Below are positions 53,453 to 62,071 of a stretch of 64,000 bases of DNA, piece after piece. Under the pieces are notes generated by a model. The model saw only the letters and a list, made by a program, of their open reading frames with translations. It did not search any database and was not told the DNA's origin. How positions within the stretch are numbered: position 1 is the first letter of the stretch; each line of letters starts with the position of its first letter. The stretch lies in assembly GCF_009856415.1 (NCBI RefSeq), contig NZ_WMEZ01000001.1, forward strand, positions 558,001-622,000, given 5' to 3'. This DNA comes from Halobacillus litoralis. GTDB taxonomy: Bacteria > Bacillota > Bacilli > Bacillales > Halobacillaceae. A program made the position numbers and the translations under genes.

Positions 53453-54637
53453 ATGGAATTAGCACAACGTGTGCAAGCTTTAACACCATCAACAACATTG
53501 GCGATCACAGCCAAAGCGAAAGCATTGAAGGCGGAAGGCCATGATGTGATTGGATTGGGAGCAGGCGAGCCTGACTTCAATACACCATCTTATATCTTGG
53601 ATGCTGCCAAGCGTGCGATGGATGAAGGAATGACGAAATACACACCAGCTGGTGGAGTTCCTGAGCTGAAGAACAGCATTACTGCGAAGCTGAAACGGGA
53701 CCAGGGCCTAACCTATACCAATGAACAAATCATCGTAACCACAGGTGCAAAACATGCGTTGTTCACATTGTTCCAGGTCCTTTTGAATGAGGGGGATGAA
53801 GTCATCGTTCCTGCTCCATACTGGGTCAGTTATCCAGAACAAATTAAACTTGCTGAAGGTACGCCTGTCATTGTATCAGCGGAGGAATCCAATAATTTTA
53901 AGCTTACACCAGAGCAACTGAAAGAAGCCATCACCCCTAAAACGAAAGCCGTGATCATTAATTCACCAAGTAACCCGACAGGTATGATGTATTCAGAATC
54001 AGAATTAAAGGCACTTGGAGAAGTGTGCCTTGAGCATGACGTCCTCATTGTATCGGATGAAATTTACGAAAAATTGATCTATACAGATGAAAAACATGTT
54101 TCCGTAGCACAGCTGTCACAAGAACTTTATGATCAGACGATCATTATCAACGGGGTTTCCAAATCCCATTCCATGACAGGGTGGAGGATCGGTTTTGCAG
54201 CCGGAAATAAAACCGTCATTAAAGCGATGTCCAATATGGCTTCCCATTCGACATCAAACCCGACGACTATTGCCCAGTACGCGGCACTCGCTGCTTATAC
54301 GGCTTCTGAAGAAAAAGTAGACGAAATGAAAGAGGCGTTCAAAGAGCGTCTGGATGTCCTTCACAAGCGACTGGTTCAAATTCCTGGTGTAAACTGTGCG
54401 AAACCATCCGGCGCGTTCTACCTTTTCCCGAATGTGAAAGAAGCGGTTGAGCAGGGTGGCTTTGAGGACGTGGATGCATGGGTGAAAGCTCTTTTGGATG
54501 AAGAAAAAGTTGCGCTCGTCCCGGGATCTGGATTCGGTAGTCCGGATAATGTGCGTCTGTCCTATGCGACATCTTTGGATCAGCTTGAAAAAGCAGCTGA
54601 TCGAATCGAACGTTTTGTAAACAAACATCAATCTTAA
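53453..54637 (+). CDS. aspB: Aspartate aminotransferase
   Basis: Class I (subgroup Ib) PLP aminotransferase interconverting aspartate and oxaloacetate. 394 residues; LGAGEPDFNTPSYIL, NSPSNPTGMMYSE, and the PLP-lysine segment GVSKSHSMTGWRIGF. AAGGAGTGAACG gives the start. Next to asnS, linking aspartate supply to asparaginyl-tRNA. Confidence 0.96.
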   Translation: MELAQRVQALTPSTTLAITAKAKALKAEGHDVIGLGAGEPDFNTPSYILDAAKRAMDEGMTKYTPAGGVPELKNSITAKLKRDQGLTYTNEQIIVTTGAKHALFTLFQVLLNEGDEVIVPAPYWVSYPEQIKLAEGTPVIVSAEESNNFKLTPEQLKEAITPKTKAVIINSPSNPTGMMYSESELKALGEVCLEHDVLIVSDEIYEKLIYTDEKHVSVAQLSQELYDQTIIINGVSKSHSMTGWRIGFAAGNKTVIKAMSNMASHSTSNPTTIAQYAALAAYTASEEKVDEMKEAFKERLDVLHKRLVQIPGVNCAKPSGAFYLFPNVKEAVEQGGFEDVDAWVKALLDEEKVALVPGSGFGSPDNVRLSYATSLDQLEKAADRIERFVNKHQS

Positions 54638-54655
54638 GCTTTTGGAGGTTTTAGT

Positions 54656-55948
54656 GTGAAAACAACGATATCTGAAGTATCAAAATATGTAGGAGAAGAA
54701 GTGACGTTAGGTGCTTGGCTTAGTAATAAACGCTCCAGTGGTAAAATTGCCTTCTTGCAACTTCGTGATGGAACAGGATTTATGCAAGGGATCGTCGTTA
54801 AAGCAGAAATCGGTGAAGATAAGTTCCAAGATGCGAAAGCTTTAACACAGGAGTCTTCCCTATATGTCACAGGTGTGATCGTGGAAGATACTCGTTCTCC
54901 ACTTGGATATGAAATGCAAGTGAAGGATTTTGAAGTGATTCATGAAGCGGTCGACTATCCGATCACACCAAAGGAACACGGTCCAGAGTTCCTGATGGAT
55001 CATCGCCATTTGTGGTTACGTTCTAAGCGTCAACATGCCGTCATGAAAGTACGAAATGAAATCATTCGTTCCACATACGAATTTTTCAATGACAATGGGT
55101 ATGTCAAAATCGATCCACCTATTCTTACGGGATCATCAGCGGAAGGAACGACAGAACTCTTCCATACGAAATATTTTGATGAAGATGCTTACTTGTCTCA
55201 AAGTGGTCAGCTCTACATGGAAGCAGCTGCGATGGCTTTTGGACGTGTTTTCAGTTTCGGCCCAACGTTCCGCGCTGAGAAATCAAAGACCCGTCGTCAT
55301 TTGATTGAATTCTGGATGATTGAGCCTGAAATGGCCTTCATGGACCATGAAGACAGTCTTCAAGTACAGGAACAGTATGTTTCTCATGTCGTTCAATCGG
55401 TGCTTAAAAACTGTAAGATTGAACTTGATGCACTAGGCCGTGATACAGAGAAACTTGAAAAAATCCAAGCTCCATTCCCACGCATTAGTTATGACGATGC
55501 CATCCAACTTTTGAAAGATAAAGGGTTTGATGATATCGAATGGGGAGAAGATTTTGGTGCCCCACATGAAACAGCTATTGCAGAAAGCTATGATAAGCCT
55601 GTTTTCATAACGAATTATCCTGCTGAAATCAAAGCATTCTATATGAAGCCAGACCCAGAGCGCCCGGAAGTGGTTCTATGTGCCGACTTGATCGCTCCTG
55701 AAGGATACGGTGAAATTATCGGTGGATCTCAAAGAATTGATGATCTAGAGTTAATGCAGCAGAGGTATGAAGAACATGATCTCACAGGGGATGCGTACAA
55801 ATGGTATTTACAATTACGTGAGTACGGTAGTGTTCCACATTCTGGCTTCGGACTGGGACTTGAACGTACCGTCGCTTGGATTTCCGGCGTCGAGCACGTT
55901 CGCGAAACGATTCCATTCCCTCGTCTATTGAATCGCCTTTACCCGTGA
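54656..55948 (+). CDS. asnS: Asparaginyl-tRNA synthetase
   Basis: Class IIb synthetase, 430 residues. N-terminal OB-fold ([20 protein letters not shown]), motif 2 [21 protein letters not shown], and motif 3 [18 protein letters not shown] start after TTTTGGAGG. No T-box leader is seen upstream, consistent with its position inside an operon. Confidence 0.97.
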   Translation: MKTTISEVSKYVGEEVTLGAWLSNKRSSGKIAFLQLRDGTGFMQGIVVKAEIGEDKFQDAKALTQESSLYVTGVIVEDTRSPLGYEMQVKDFEVIHEAVDYPITPKEHGPEFLMDHRHLWLRSKRQHAVMKVRNEIIRSTYEFFNDNGYVKIDPPILTGSSAEGTTELFHTKYFDEDAYLSQSGQLYMEAAAMAFGRVFSFGPTFRAEKSKTRRHLIEFWMIEPEMAFMDHEDSLQVQEQYVSHVVQSVLKNCKIELDALGRDTEKLEKIQAPFPRISYDDAIQLLKDKGFDDIEWGEDFGAPHETAIAESYDKPVFITNYPAEIKAFYMKPDPERPEVVLCADLIAPEGYGEIIGGSQRIDDLELMQQRYEEHDLTGDAYKWYLQLREYGSVPHSGFGLGLERTVAWISGVEHVRETIPFPRLLNRLYP

Positions 55949-55969
55949 TCACTAATCATGTGGATGAAC

Positions 55970-56009
55970 GAACACCGATTTAACGCCTAGTGGCTTATCG
56001 GTGTTTTTC
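55970..56009 (+). terminator. Terminator after asnS
   Basis: AACACCGAT / ATCGGTGTT stem with a longer loop and TTTTTC tail. Confidence 0.75.
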
Positions 56010-56041
56010 ATTCCATGAAGATAATGAATGGAGGGATTAAT

Positions 56042-56737
56042 TTGGCTAAATACCAAAGCTTTCAGAACATCATGGATAACCAAATGGTCGTTCCAACGAA
56101 ACTGCTTGAAAGTTTCCATCAGCTGAAGTTGAATGAAACAGAAGTGGTCGTACTTTTACAAATCCACCGTTTTCGCACAGAAGGAAACGGTTTTCCTACA
56201 CCTGAACAACTGGCAGCCCATCTTTCTATTACGGCTCAAGAATGTTCACGAGTGCTCCGAAGCTTGATCCAAAAAAGAATGTTGACCATTGAACAAAATC
56301 AAAATGAAGCCCGTGTCCTTAATGAATATTACTCTCTGGAACCTTTATGGGAAAAGCTGTTTGCTGTCACACCCAAGTCACAAACGAATGACCGGTCGTA
56401 TGATGAAAATATTTTCCCATTGTTTGAACAAGAATTCGGGAGACCTCTGTCTCCATTTGAAATTGAAACCATAAATATATGGTTGGATGAGGAAGAGCAA
56501 TCTCCAGCATTGATTAAGGCCGCGTTAAGAGAAGCTGTATTAATGAGCAAATTGAACTTCAAGTACATTGATCGCATCCTGAGGGAGTGGAAGCGTAAAG
56601 GTGTCAAAACGGTGGAACAAGCCCGGGAACAGGGCAAGCAGTTCCGACAAGGACAACAGGCGCCTAAAACCCAAAAGCAGGAAAATAAAAAGCGGGATAT
56701 CTCCCTTTACTATAACTGGCTGGAGGAGGATTCTTAA
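56042..56737 (+). CDS. dnaD: DNA replication initiation protein DnaD
   Basis: Primosomal protein that acts with DnaB and DnaI to load the replicative helicase. 231 residues: N-terminal winged-helix domain (about 1-100, LKLNETEVVVLLQIHRFRTE) and C-terminal DnaD domain (about 125-200, FEQEFGRPLSPFEIETINIW, YIDRILREWKRKGVKTVEQA). TTG start eight bases after GGAGGG; an in-frame ATG upstream precedes the ribosome site. Followed by nth eight bases later. Confidence 0.93.
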   Translation: MAKYQSFQNIMDNQMVVPTKLLESFHQLKLNETEVVVLLQIHRFRTEGNGFPTPEQLAAHLSITAQECSRVLRSLIQKRMLTIEQNQNEARVLNEYYSLEPLWEKLFAVTPKSQTNDRSYDENIFPLFEQEFGRPLSPFEIETINIWLDEEEQSPALIKAALREAVLMSKLNFKYIDRILREWKRKGVKTVEQAREQGKQFRQGQQAPKTQKQENKKRDISLYYNWLEEDS

Positions 56738-56745
56738 AACACACG

Positions 56746-57405
56746 ATGTTGAACAAACAGCAAATCCGTCATTGTTTAGATACGTTTGAGGAAATGTTTC
56801 CTGAGGCCGAGTGCGAATTAACGCACAGCAATCCTTTTGAACTCCTTGTTGCCGTCGTTCTATCTGCACAAGCGACTGATGCATTAGTGAACAAGGTGAC
56901 CCCTCAACTTTTTGAGAAATATAAAAAGCCCGAGGATTATATCGCTGTGCCTTTGGAAGAGCTTCAGGATGATATCAAACGAATCGGCTTATACAGGAAC
57001 AAGGCAAAGAATATAAAAAAACTTTCCCAAACGCTTGTAGAGAAATTTAATGGGGAAGTGCCCCCGACAAAAAAAGAGCTGGAGAGCTTAGCTGGTGTAG
57101 GTAGGAAAACAGCAAACGTCGTAGCTTCCGTAGCTTTCGATGAACCTGCCATAGCGGTGGATACGCACGTGGAGCGTGTTTCCAAACGTCTCGCATTTTG
57201 TCGTTGGAAAGATTCTGTTTTGGAAGTCGAAAAGACGTTGATGAGGAAAATCCCGGTAGAAGAGTGGAGTGTGACTCATCATCGTATGATCTTTTTCGGA
57301 CGCTATCACTGTAAAGCTCAACGGCCGAATTGTGAAGAGTGTCCTTTATTATTTTTGTGCAGAGAAGGGCAGAAAAGAATGAAAAAGAAAGAGAAAACAT
57401 CATAA
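56746..57405 (+). CDS. nth: Endonuclease III
   Basis: Base-excision-repair glycosylase/AP lyase for oxidised pyrimidines. Helix-hairpin-helix ESLAGVGRKTANVVASVAF with the catalytic lysine, AVDTHVERVSKRL with the catalytic aspartate, and the 4Fe-4S cluster C-x6-C-x2-C-x5-C at CKAQRPNCEECPLLFLC. 219 residues. In B. subtilis ypoC follows; here a terminator and convergent ponA follow directly. Confidence 0.96.
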   Translation: MLNKQQIRHCLDTFEEMFPEAECELTHSNPFELLVAVVLSAQATDALVNKVTPQLFEKYKKPEDYIAVPLEELQDDIKRIGLYRNKAKNIKKLSQTLVEKFNGEVPPTKKELESLAGVGRKTANVVASVAFDEPAIAVDTHVERVSKRLAFCRWKDSVLEVEKTLMRKIPVEEWSVTHHRMIFFGRYHCKAQRPNCEECPLLFLCREGQKRMKKKEKTS

Positions 57406-57440
57406 AAAATACCCTCTCGAATATTCGAGAGGGTATTTTT
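57404..57440. terminator. Bidirectional terminator between nth and ponA
   Basis: AAATACCCTCTCGAAT / ATTCGAGAGGGTATTT palindrome with A- and T-tracts on both sides. Confidence 0.93.
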
Positions 57441-57442
57441 GT

Positions 57443-60127
57443 TTAGGCTGCATCTTCTTGATTTTCCTGATCGTCTTCAGCTGGCGGTTGTTCTTCATCG
57501 GAACCACTGTCACCGCCTGAATCAGAATCATCACCTTGATTTTGTTCTTCATTTTCACTGTCATTATTGTCGGATTCGTCGCCTTGGCCATCGCCTTGAC
57601 CTTGGCCACCATTTTGACCTTGGCCACCATCTTGGCCATTACCCTGATCATTATTTCCTTGACCATCTCCGTTATTGTTTCCGTTCCTGTCATTATTTCC
57701 TTGCCCGTCTCCGTCTTCATTCTCTTCAGGAGCACCTTCATCTTCAGTGTTCTCTCCTTCGTCTTCCTGATTTTCTCCGTCTTCGGATTCATCAGGAGTT
57801 TCCTGTTCAAGAGAACCTGGGGCTTGAACCTTGACAGTAGCCGGATCACTATTTGCCGTATTATCGTCATCACTGATGACCACTACAGCAAATTCGTAGG
57901 AAGCACCCGGATCCACGTTCGTAATCTCGACACTTGTTTCTTTCGTTGTTGTCAATTCTCTCATTTCTCCACCATCAATGGAGGCAGCAATACGGAAACT
58001 AACTCCATCTGTATTTCCGTAGGACCAAGAAAGATCGATGCTGGAGGTTTCTTCATTAAATTTACCTGCCAATGATTGGACGGGATCCAGCTGCTGATAC
58101 GTTTCTGATACTTTAGATGGCTGATTATCTACATGGAACAGTTCTGTCACAATCCGGTCCGAAGGAGTATATTCACTAGGTAAACGTGCAGGTCTTGAAC
58201 CTTTTTCTACATCTACCCAAGCTACGGAATCCGGTTTAGTAAAGTCGGCTGTATCTATTCCTTGCGATAATTGATTCATCAGAGGCTTGTAAATCTGTTT
58301 GGGTATATTTTTTGCCGCCTGCGACATTGGATCTTCTCCATCGTAACCAGACCAAATGGATATGGAATAGTTCGTTGTGTACCCATTGAACCAGGAGTCT
58401 GATGCCGAATCTCCACGGTTTGTCGTTCCGGTTTTTCCTGCGTCAGGTACACCAGGCACATTGGCAGCCGTTCCTGTACCTTCACTCATAGTCGTTTGAA
58501 GCATGTTAGAGATCATGAATGCTGTGTAACTGTTCATCGCAGACTTAGGCTCAGGAGTCAGGTCAATCGTTCCTTCACCGGGTACTTCGACTTTTGTTAC
58601 AGTATGCGGTTCATTATATACGCCTTCATTACCAAAGGCAGCGTAGGCAGCCGCCATTTCTTTAGGGTTTGTTCCCACTCCGCCTCCAATGGCATCTGAA
58701 AGCATAAAACCATTTTCAGGGACTTTAAAACCTAGTCCACTTGCGAACTCTTCCGCTTTATCGATCCCTACTTCTTCCATCAATTTAATGGTTGGGATAT
58801 TTAATGAACGGCTTAATGCGTATCTTGCTGAGACCCATCCTCTGAACTCATTATCAAAGTTGCTTGGTGTCCAACCGTCATTAACATCAAATTCAGTTTT
58901 TTCATCTTTAATCTGATGATAGGTGGACATTTTATTATATTGTATGGCTGGGCCATAAGCAGTGATTGGTTTGAATGTAGAGCCTGGTTGACGATTGATT
59001 TGTGTAGCCGTATTGAATTGACCTTTTTGATAGTTTCGGCCTCCGCCAATCGCTCGGATGGCACCTGTCTGTGTATCGGTTACAGCAACTCCAGCCATTA
59101 ATTTCTCATCCGGCCAAGGGGTAGGACCCTCATTGCTTAAGAGCTGTTGAACTTGTTCCTGTGCTTTAGGGTCGAGCGTAGTATAAATTTTCAGCCCATC
59201 TTTGTAAATATCTGAACCGTCCATTTTCTCTTTAATTTCTCGCTCGACTTCATCGATGAACGCTTGGAATGGTGCTTCTTTTTCAGGTTGTCTTTCAATC
59301 AGCATGTCTTCGATTTTCACTTGTCGTGCTTCTTCAGCTTCTGCTTCTGTTATTTTCCCGTGTTGCACCATCAAACTAAGGACCGTGTTCATTCGATCCT
59401 TCGCTAAATCTGGATTTTCAAATGGCATATAACCACTAGGCCTTTGTGGCAGGCCTGCTAAAAGGGCGGCTTCGGGAAGTGTTAACTCACTGAGTTCTTT
59501 TTTACCGAAGTAAGTTTCCGCAGCTTCAGCAACACCGTAAGCACCTGCACCGTAGTAAATCTTATTTAAGTACATCTCCAAAATCTTTTCCTTGGAATAT
59601 TCCTGGTCTAACTTTATAGCCAAGTACTGTTCTTGAACTTTACGCTTTATGGTTTTATCTTTCGTTAAGAATGATTCTTTGACGACTTGCTGCGTGATTG
59701 TACTGGCTCCTTCAGCACCGAACCCGCCAGTAATGTTGGCCAGGACCGCGCCACCGATTCTTCGGAAGTCAATTCCGATATGATCAAAAAAGCGTACATC
59801 TTCTGTGGCTAATACGGCGTCTTCAAGAACAGGAGGGATGTCGTTATACGTGATTTTCGTACGACGTTCATCACCGGCTAAATCAGCAAACAGGTCCCCG
59901 TTTTTGTCGTAAACTTTGGAAGAGAATGGATCGGATAATTTCGATTCATCTAAACTTGGAGCTGTAGCGACATAATAGGCAAATAAAGCTCCAACTCCTA
60001 ACATCAGTACGACCCCGATGGTTAAAAGGGTCATAAAAATCCTTTTGAATTTTGAAGTGCTTTTTCCTTTTTTCGACGATTTCATCTGTTTTCTTCTTGC
60101 TGTACGTGACTGGCTATCGTTGGCCAT
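57443..60127 (-). CDS. ponA: Class A penicillin-binding protein PBP1
   Basis: Bifunctional peptidoglycan synthase, 894 residues. Short basic cytoplasmic N terminus, one membrane helix (IFMTLLTIGVVLMLGVGALF), glycosyltransferase 51 domain (ATEDVRFFDHIGID, EGASTITQQVVKE), transpeptidase with STFK (in QPGSTFKPI), SLN and KTGTT motifs, then a fibronectin-III-like domain (about 685-770). From about residue 775 an Asp/Glu/Gly/Asn/Gln-rich low-complexity tail of about 120 residues follows. The tail is more acidic than usual for B. subtilis PBP1. Start 17 bases downstream of recU with GGAGG. Confidence 0.95.
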   Translation of the reverse strand: MANDSQSRTARRKQMKSSKKGKSTSKFKRIFMTLLTIGVVLMLGVGALFAYYVATAPSLDESKLSDPFSSKVYDKNGDLFADLAGDERRTKITYNDIPPVLEDAVLATEDVRFFDHIGIDFRRIGGAVLANITGGFGAEGASTITQQVVKESFLTKDKTIKRKVQEQYLAIKLDQEYSKEKILEMYLNKIYYGAGAYGVAEAAETYFGKKELSELTLPEAALLAGLPQRPSGYMPFENPDLAKDRMNTVLSLMVQHGKITEAEAEEARQVKIEDMLIERQPEKEAPFQAFIDEVEREIKEKMDGSDIYKDGLKIYTTLDPKAQEQVQQLLSNEGPTPWPDEKLMAGVAVTDTQTGAIRAIGGGRNYQKGQFNTATQINRQPGSTFKPITAYGPAIQYNKMSTYHQIKDEKTEFDVNDGWTPSNFDNEFRGWVSARYALSRSLNIPTIKLMEEVGIDKAEEFASGLGFKVPENGFMLSDAIGGGVGTNPKEMAAAYAAFGNEGVYNEPHTVTKVEVPGEGTIDLTPEPKSAMNSYTAFMISNMLQTTMSEGTGTAANVPGVPDAGKTGTTNRGDSASDSWFNGYTTNYSISIWSGYDGEDPMSQAAKNIPKQIYKPLMNQLSQGIDTADFTKPDSVAWVDVEKGSRPARLPSEYTPSDRIVTELFHVDNQPSKVSETYQQLDPVQSLAGKFNEETSSIDLSWSYGNTDGVSFRIAASIDGGEMRELTTTKETSVEITNVDPGASYEFAVVVISDDDNTANSDPATVKVQAPGSLEQETPDESEDGENQEDEGENTEDEGAPEENEDGDGQGNNDRNGNNNGDGQGNNDQGNGQDGGQGQNGGQGQGDGQGDESDNNDSENEEQNQGDDSDSGGDSGSDEEQPPAEDDQENQEDAA

Positions 60128-60143
60128 TTACATTTCCTCCATT

Positions 60144-60734
60144 TCAGAAATAAAGCTTATCGATGGCAGTGGCATAATGAACCCTTGCCTGATAATGAAA
60201 AGGGATATGGATTCCTTCTTCCTTAATATAAGGATAAGGAATCGATTTCCTTCCACCATTCCACTGATTTTCCCAATAGGTGAAGATTGATGAGGATGGA
60301 AGGAGGTACGTCTCGTCCAAAGGTGTAAACTTTATGAGCATAAAGCTAATTCCACCATGGGCTTGGACAGCCCTCATATGGTCAATCTGGTGTTGGTGGA
60401 CATTACTTAATGGAAAAGAAGTTTTGTTTTTCGTTTCTTTTGCCTCAAAATCGATGTACTTCCCACGATAAACTCCATTAAAGTCAGTCGTTGAAGCTTG
60501 TTTGAAATAGGCTTCTTTAATGACGGCGGCGCTGCGCTTCGGATAATCCACTTGTACAATTTGCACAGGCGTAGGTTTTTTATGAACCACCGCAACTCCT
60601 GCTTGCAAATAATATTCGTTTGTTACATTAATGTCTTCTTCCAGTGACATTCCCCTGTTACTGAAATCAGGTTTTGTTTTTCCTTTAGGAGCTAAGTTTG
60701 TCTTGGAACCACGTCTCCCATTGGGATAATTCAC
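60144..60734 (-). CDS. recU: Holliday junction resolvase RecU
   Basis: Homodimeric resolvase for recombination and chromosome segregation. 196 residues; GKYIDFEAKETKNKTSFPL carries the metal-binding D-x-E-x-K set and IVQVDYPKRSAAVIKEAYFK is conserved. GTG start (NYPNGRRG) about eight bases after GGGAGG; a TTG two codons earlier is too close to the ribosome site. Operon recU-ponA as in B. subtilis. Confidence 0.95.
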   Translation of the reverse strand: MNYPNGRRGSKTNLAPKGKTKPDFSNRGMSLEEDINVTNEYYLQAGVAVVHKKPTPVQIVQVDYPKRSAAVIKEAYFKQASTTDFNGVYRGKYIDFEAKETKNKTSFPLSNVHQHQIDHMRAVQAHGGISFMLIKFTPLDETYLLPSSSIFTYWENQWNGGRKSIPYPYIKEEGIHIPFHYQARVHYATAIDKLYF

Positions 60735-60763
60735 AACCAATCCCTCCCCATAGCCATGAGAGT

Positions 60764-60772
60764 ATCATACCA
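60764..60772 (-). promoter_or_regulatory. Extended -10 promoter candidate of recU-ponA
   Basis: On the reverse strand, TGGTATGAT fits an extended -10, 30 bases before the recU start. The rest of the 300-base gap to sspM contains no gene I can support. Confidence 0.4.
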
Positions 60773-61036
60773 AATTTTCATGTCCAAGAATATATACATG
60801 CGACTCATTTTATTTAGACGTTTGAAAGAAAGGAAAGTTTCACCTGTTCACACGATTGACACATATAAGGAAACCGCCATGACTATCTTCCCTTCCATGT
60901 TCCATTCAAAACCCTAATCATATTCTTTCGAGAAAGGAAGTTGTTTTTTGTCTCGTTTAGGGAGTGAATGGTTCTCTTTACATGTAATTAAGAAATGCAA
61001 GAAAGATGCAGTCTTTTCCGCATTTTCATACGTGTT

Positions 61037-61072
61037 ATAAAAAAAGCTGCTGCTATAAAAAATAGCAACAGC
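61037..61072 (-). terminator. Terminator after sspM (reverse strand)
   Basis: Reverse-strand AGCTGTTGCTAT / ATAGCAGCAGCT hairpin followed by TTTTTTTAT, just past the sspM stop. Confidence 0.85.
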
Positions 61073-61082
61073 TTCTGTACAA

Positions 61083-61175
61083 TCACGTAGAAGGGCGGTT
61101 CTCACCAGCTAATTTAGGATTGTCCGTTTTTGCCGGTGTCGGTTTCTTATTTTTCTGTTCTTTTTTCTTAGCCAT
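61083..61175 (-). CDS. sspM: Minor small acid-soluble spore protein SspM
   Basis: A 30-residue Lys-rich peptide, MAKKKEQKNKKPTPAKTDNP then KLAGENRPST. The ending matches B. subtilis SspM (KLGGPNRPST), whose gene lies in this same neighbourhood. AAAGGAGAAAAGC gives the start; a longer in-frame upstream extension lacks support. Forespore expression is suggested by a sigma-G-like promoter. Function in spores unknown. Confidence 0.75.
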   Translation of the reverse strand: MAKKKEQKNKKPTPAKTDNPKLAGENRPST

Positions 61176-61238
61176 ATGCTTTTCTCCTTTTATGTCGAAG
61201 ATTAAAGTCTGGTTTGACTTGTTTTGTTGCTTTAGTTC

Positions 61239-61268
61239 TAGTCTTGTCATCCGTAGAGGAGTTATGCA
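61239..61268 (-). promoter_or_regulatory. Putative sigma-G promoter of sspM
   Basis: Reverse strand: TGCATA, 17 bases, AAGACTA. The -35 bases, spacer length and -10 type are the same as before sleB. It lies 64 bases before the sspM start. Confidence 0.45.
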
Positions 61269-61313
61269 TCCATTAGAGAAATTGTAAAACACCAATAAAA
61301 GGGGGAGTAGTGT

Positions 61314-61580
61314 ATGAAGAAAAATAGTGTCATCACACCGTATGAATTTGAGGAGCAGCTCTCGCACTTACAGGAGAAATTCTCCTTACTTGAGCGCAGG
61401 TTGTCAATCAAAGCAGATGAAATCGTGTTCAATATGGCCGTCTCCCACCGTAAAGAAATCGATGAATTGAAGAATGAAGTCTTCGGCCTCCGAGATGAAT
61501 TAAGGAAGATGAAAAGAGAACGTCGGTTTGAATATATGGGGAAAGTTGCTCAACAAGCCAGGCGTCGTTCCGTAGGTTGA
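61314..61580 (+). CDS. Unrecognised small coiled-coil protein
   Basis: 88 residues, not recognised. Charged and helical throughout: heptad-like stretches at about 12-33 (FEEQLSHLQEKFSLLERRL) and 49-70 (EIDELKNEVFGLRDELRKM), then a basic C terminus (KMKRERRFEYMGKVAQQARR). AAAGGGGGAG gives a strong ATG start. It is divergent from sspM and 44 bases upstream of yppE. It may be a lineage-specific member of the ypp cluster; a DNA or membrane-associated role is only a guess. Confidence 0.6.
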   Translation: MKKNSVITPYEFEEQLSHLQEKFSLLERRLSIKADEIVFNMAVSHRKEIDELKNEVFGLRDELRKMKRERRFEYMGKVAQQARRRSVG

Positions 61581-61624
61581 TTTTGATACCCTTTGTTCCC
61601 TCATGATATTATGAAGGAGGAAAG

Positions 61625-62008
61625 GTGTGGGAATTTATGAATTTAAAAGCCAATACGAACGAATTGAAGCGTTTAATTGATGAACGCCATCAACGCTTTT
61701 TAAATACGGAAGGTCCTGTAGATAAAAAAAACTATGACTTTTTCAATCAGGTTAAAAAGGAAACAGATCCGATGTTCCGATTGACCAACGAATGGGTTAA
61801 GGAAGCAGAAGCTTTCGTGAAAGACCGAAAGACGAATGTGCATCCAAACCAAGTTAAATCAACACATGAAAATATTGAAATGATCATCCTCCATAGTTAT
61901 TATCTGGATGTCCATCGTAAAAGGTTCAAAGAATTGTATCAGTCCTCTCATTATGTTTTGGATATGGTCCTTGACGATATAGAACAAAATGAAAAAAGCT
62001 CCTCATAA
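61625..62008 (+). CDS. yppE: DUF1798 protein YppE
   Basis: 127-residue all-helical soluble protein. Identified as YppE by helical pattern, features such as DFFNQVKKETDPMF and SYYLDVHRKRFKELY, and place near recU and sspM. AAGGAGG precedes a GTG start by four bases; an ATG four codons later is possible but is 16 bases from the ribosome site. Function unknown. Confidence 0.78.
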   Translation: MWEFMNLKANTNELKRLIDERHQRFLNTEGPVDKKNYDFFNQVKKETDPMFRLTNEWVKEAEAFVKDRKTNVHPNQVKSTHENIEMIILHSYYLDVHRKRFKELYQSSHYVLDMVLDDIEQNEKSSS

Positions 62009-62022
62009 GGGAGCTTTTTTCA
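61990..62022 (+). terminator. Terminator after yppE
   Basis: AAAAAAGCTCC / GGAGCTTTTTT hairpin overlapping the last codons of yppE. It also has an A-tract on the other side and could act from the left-going strand. Confidence 0.85.
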
Positions 62023-62071
62023 TTTGGATTAAGTCTTTAGGGATATCCTTTAATATTATATCCGTCAATTG

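Noticed and set aside
57536-58075. Long open frames on the forward strand opposite the ponA tail
   Set aside because: They mirror the low-complexity acidic codons of ponA; the products are artificial Leu/Ile/Val/Thr- or His/Leu-rich strings with no ribosome site or homology.
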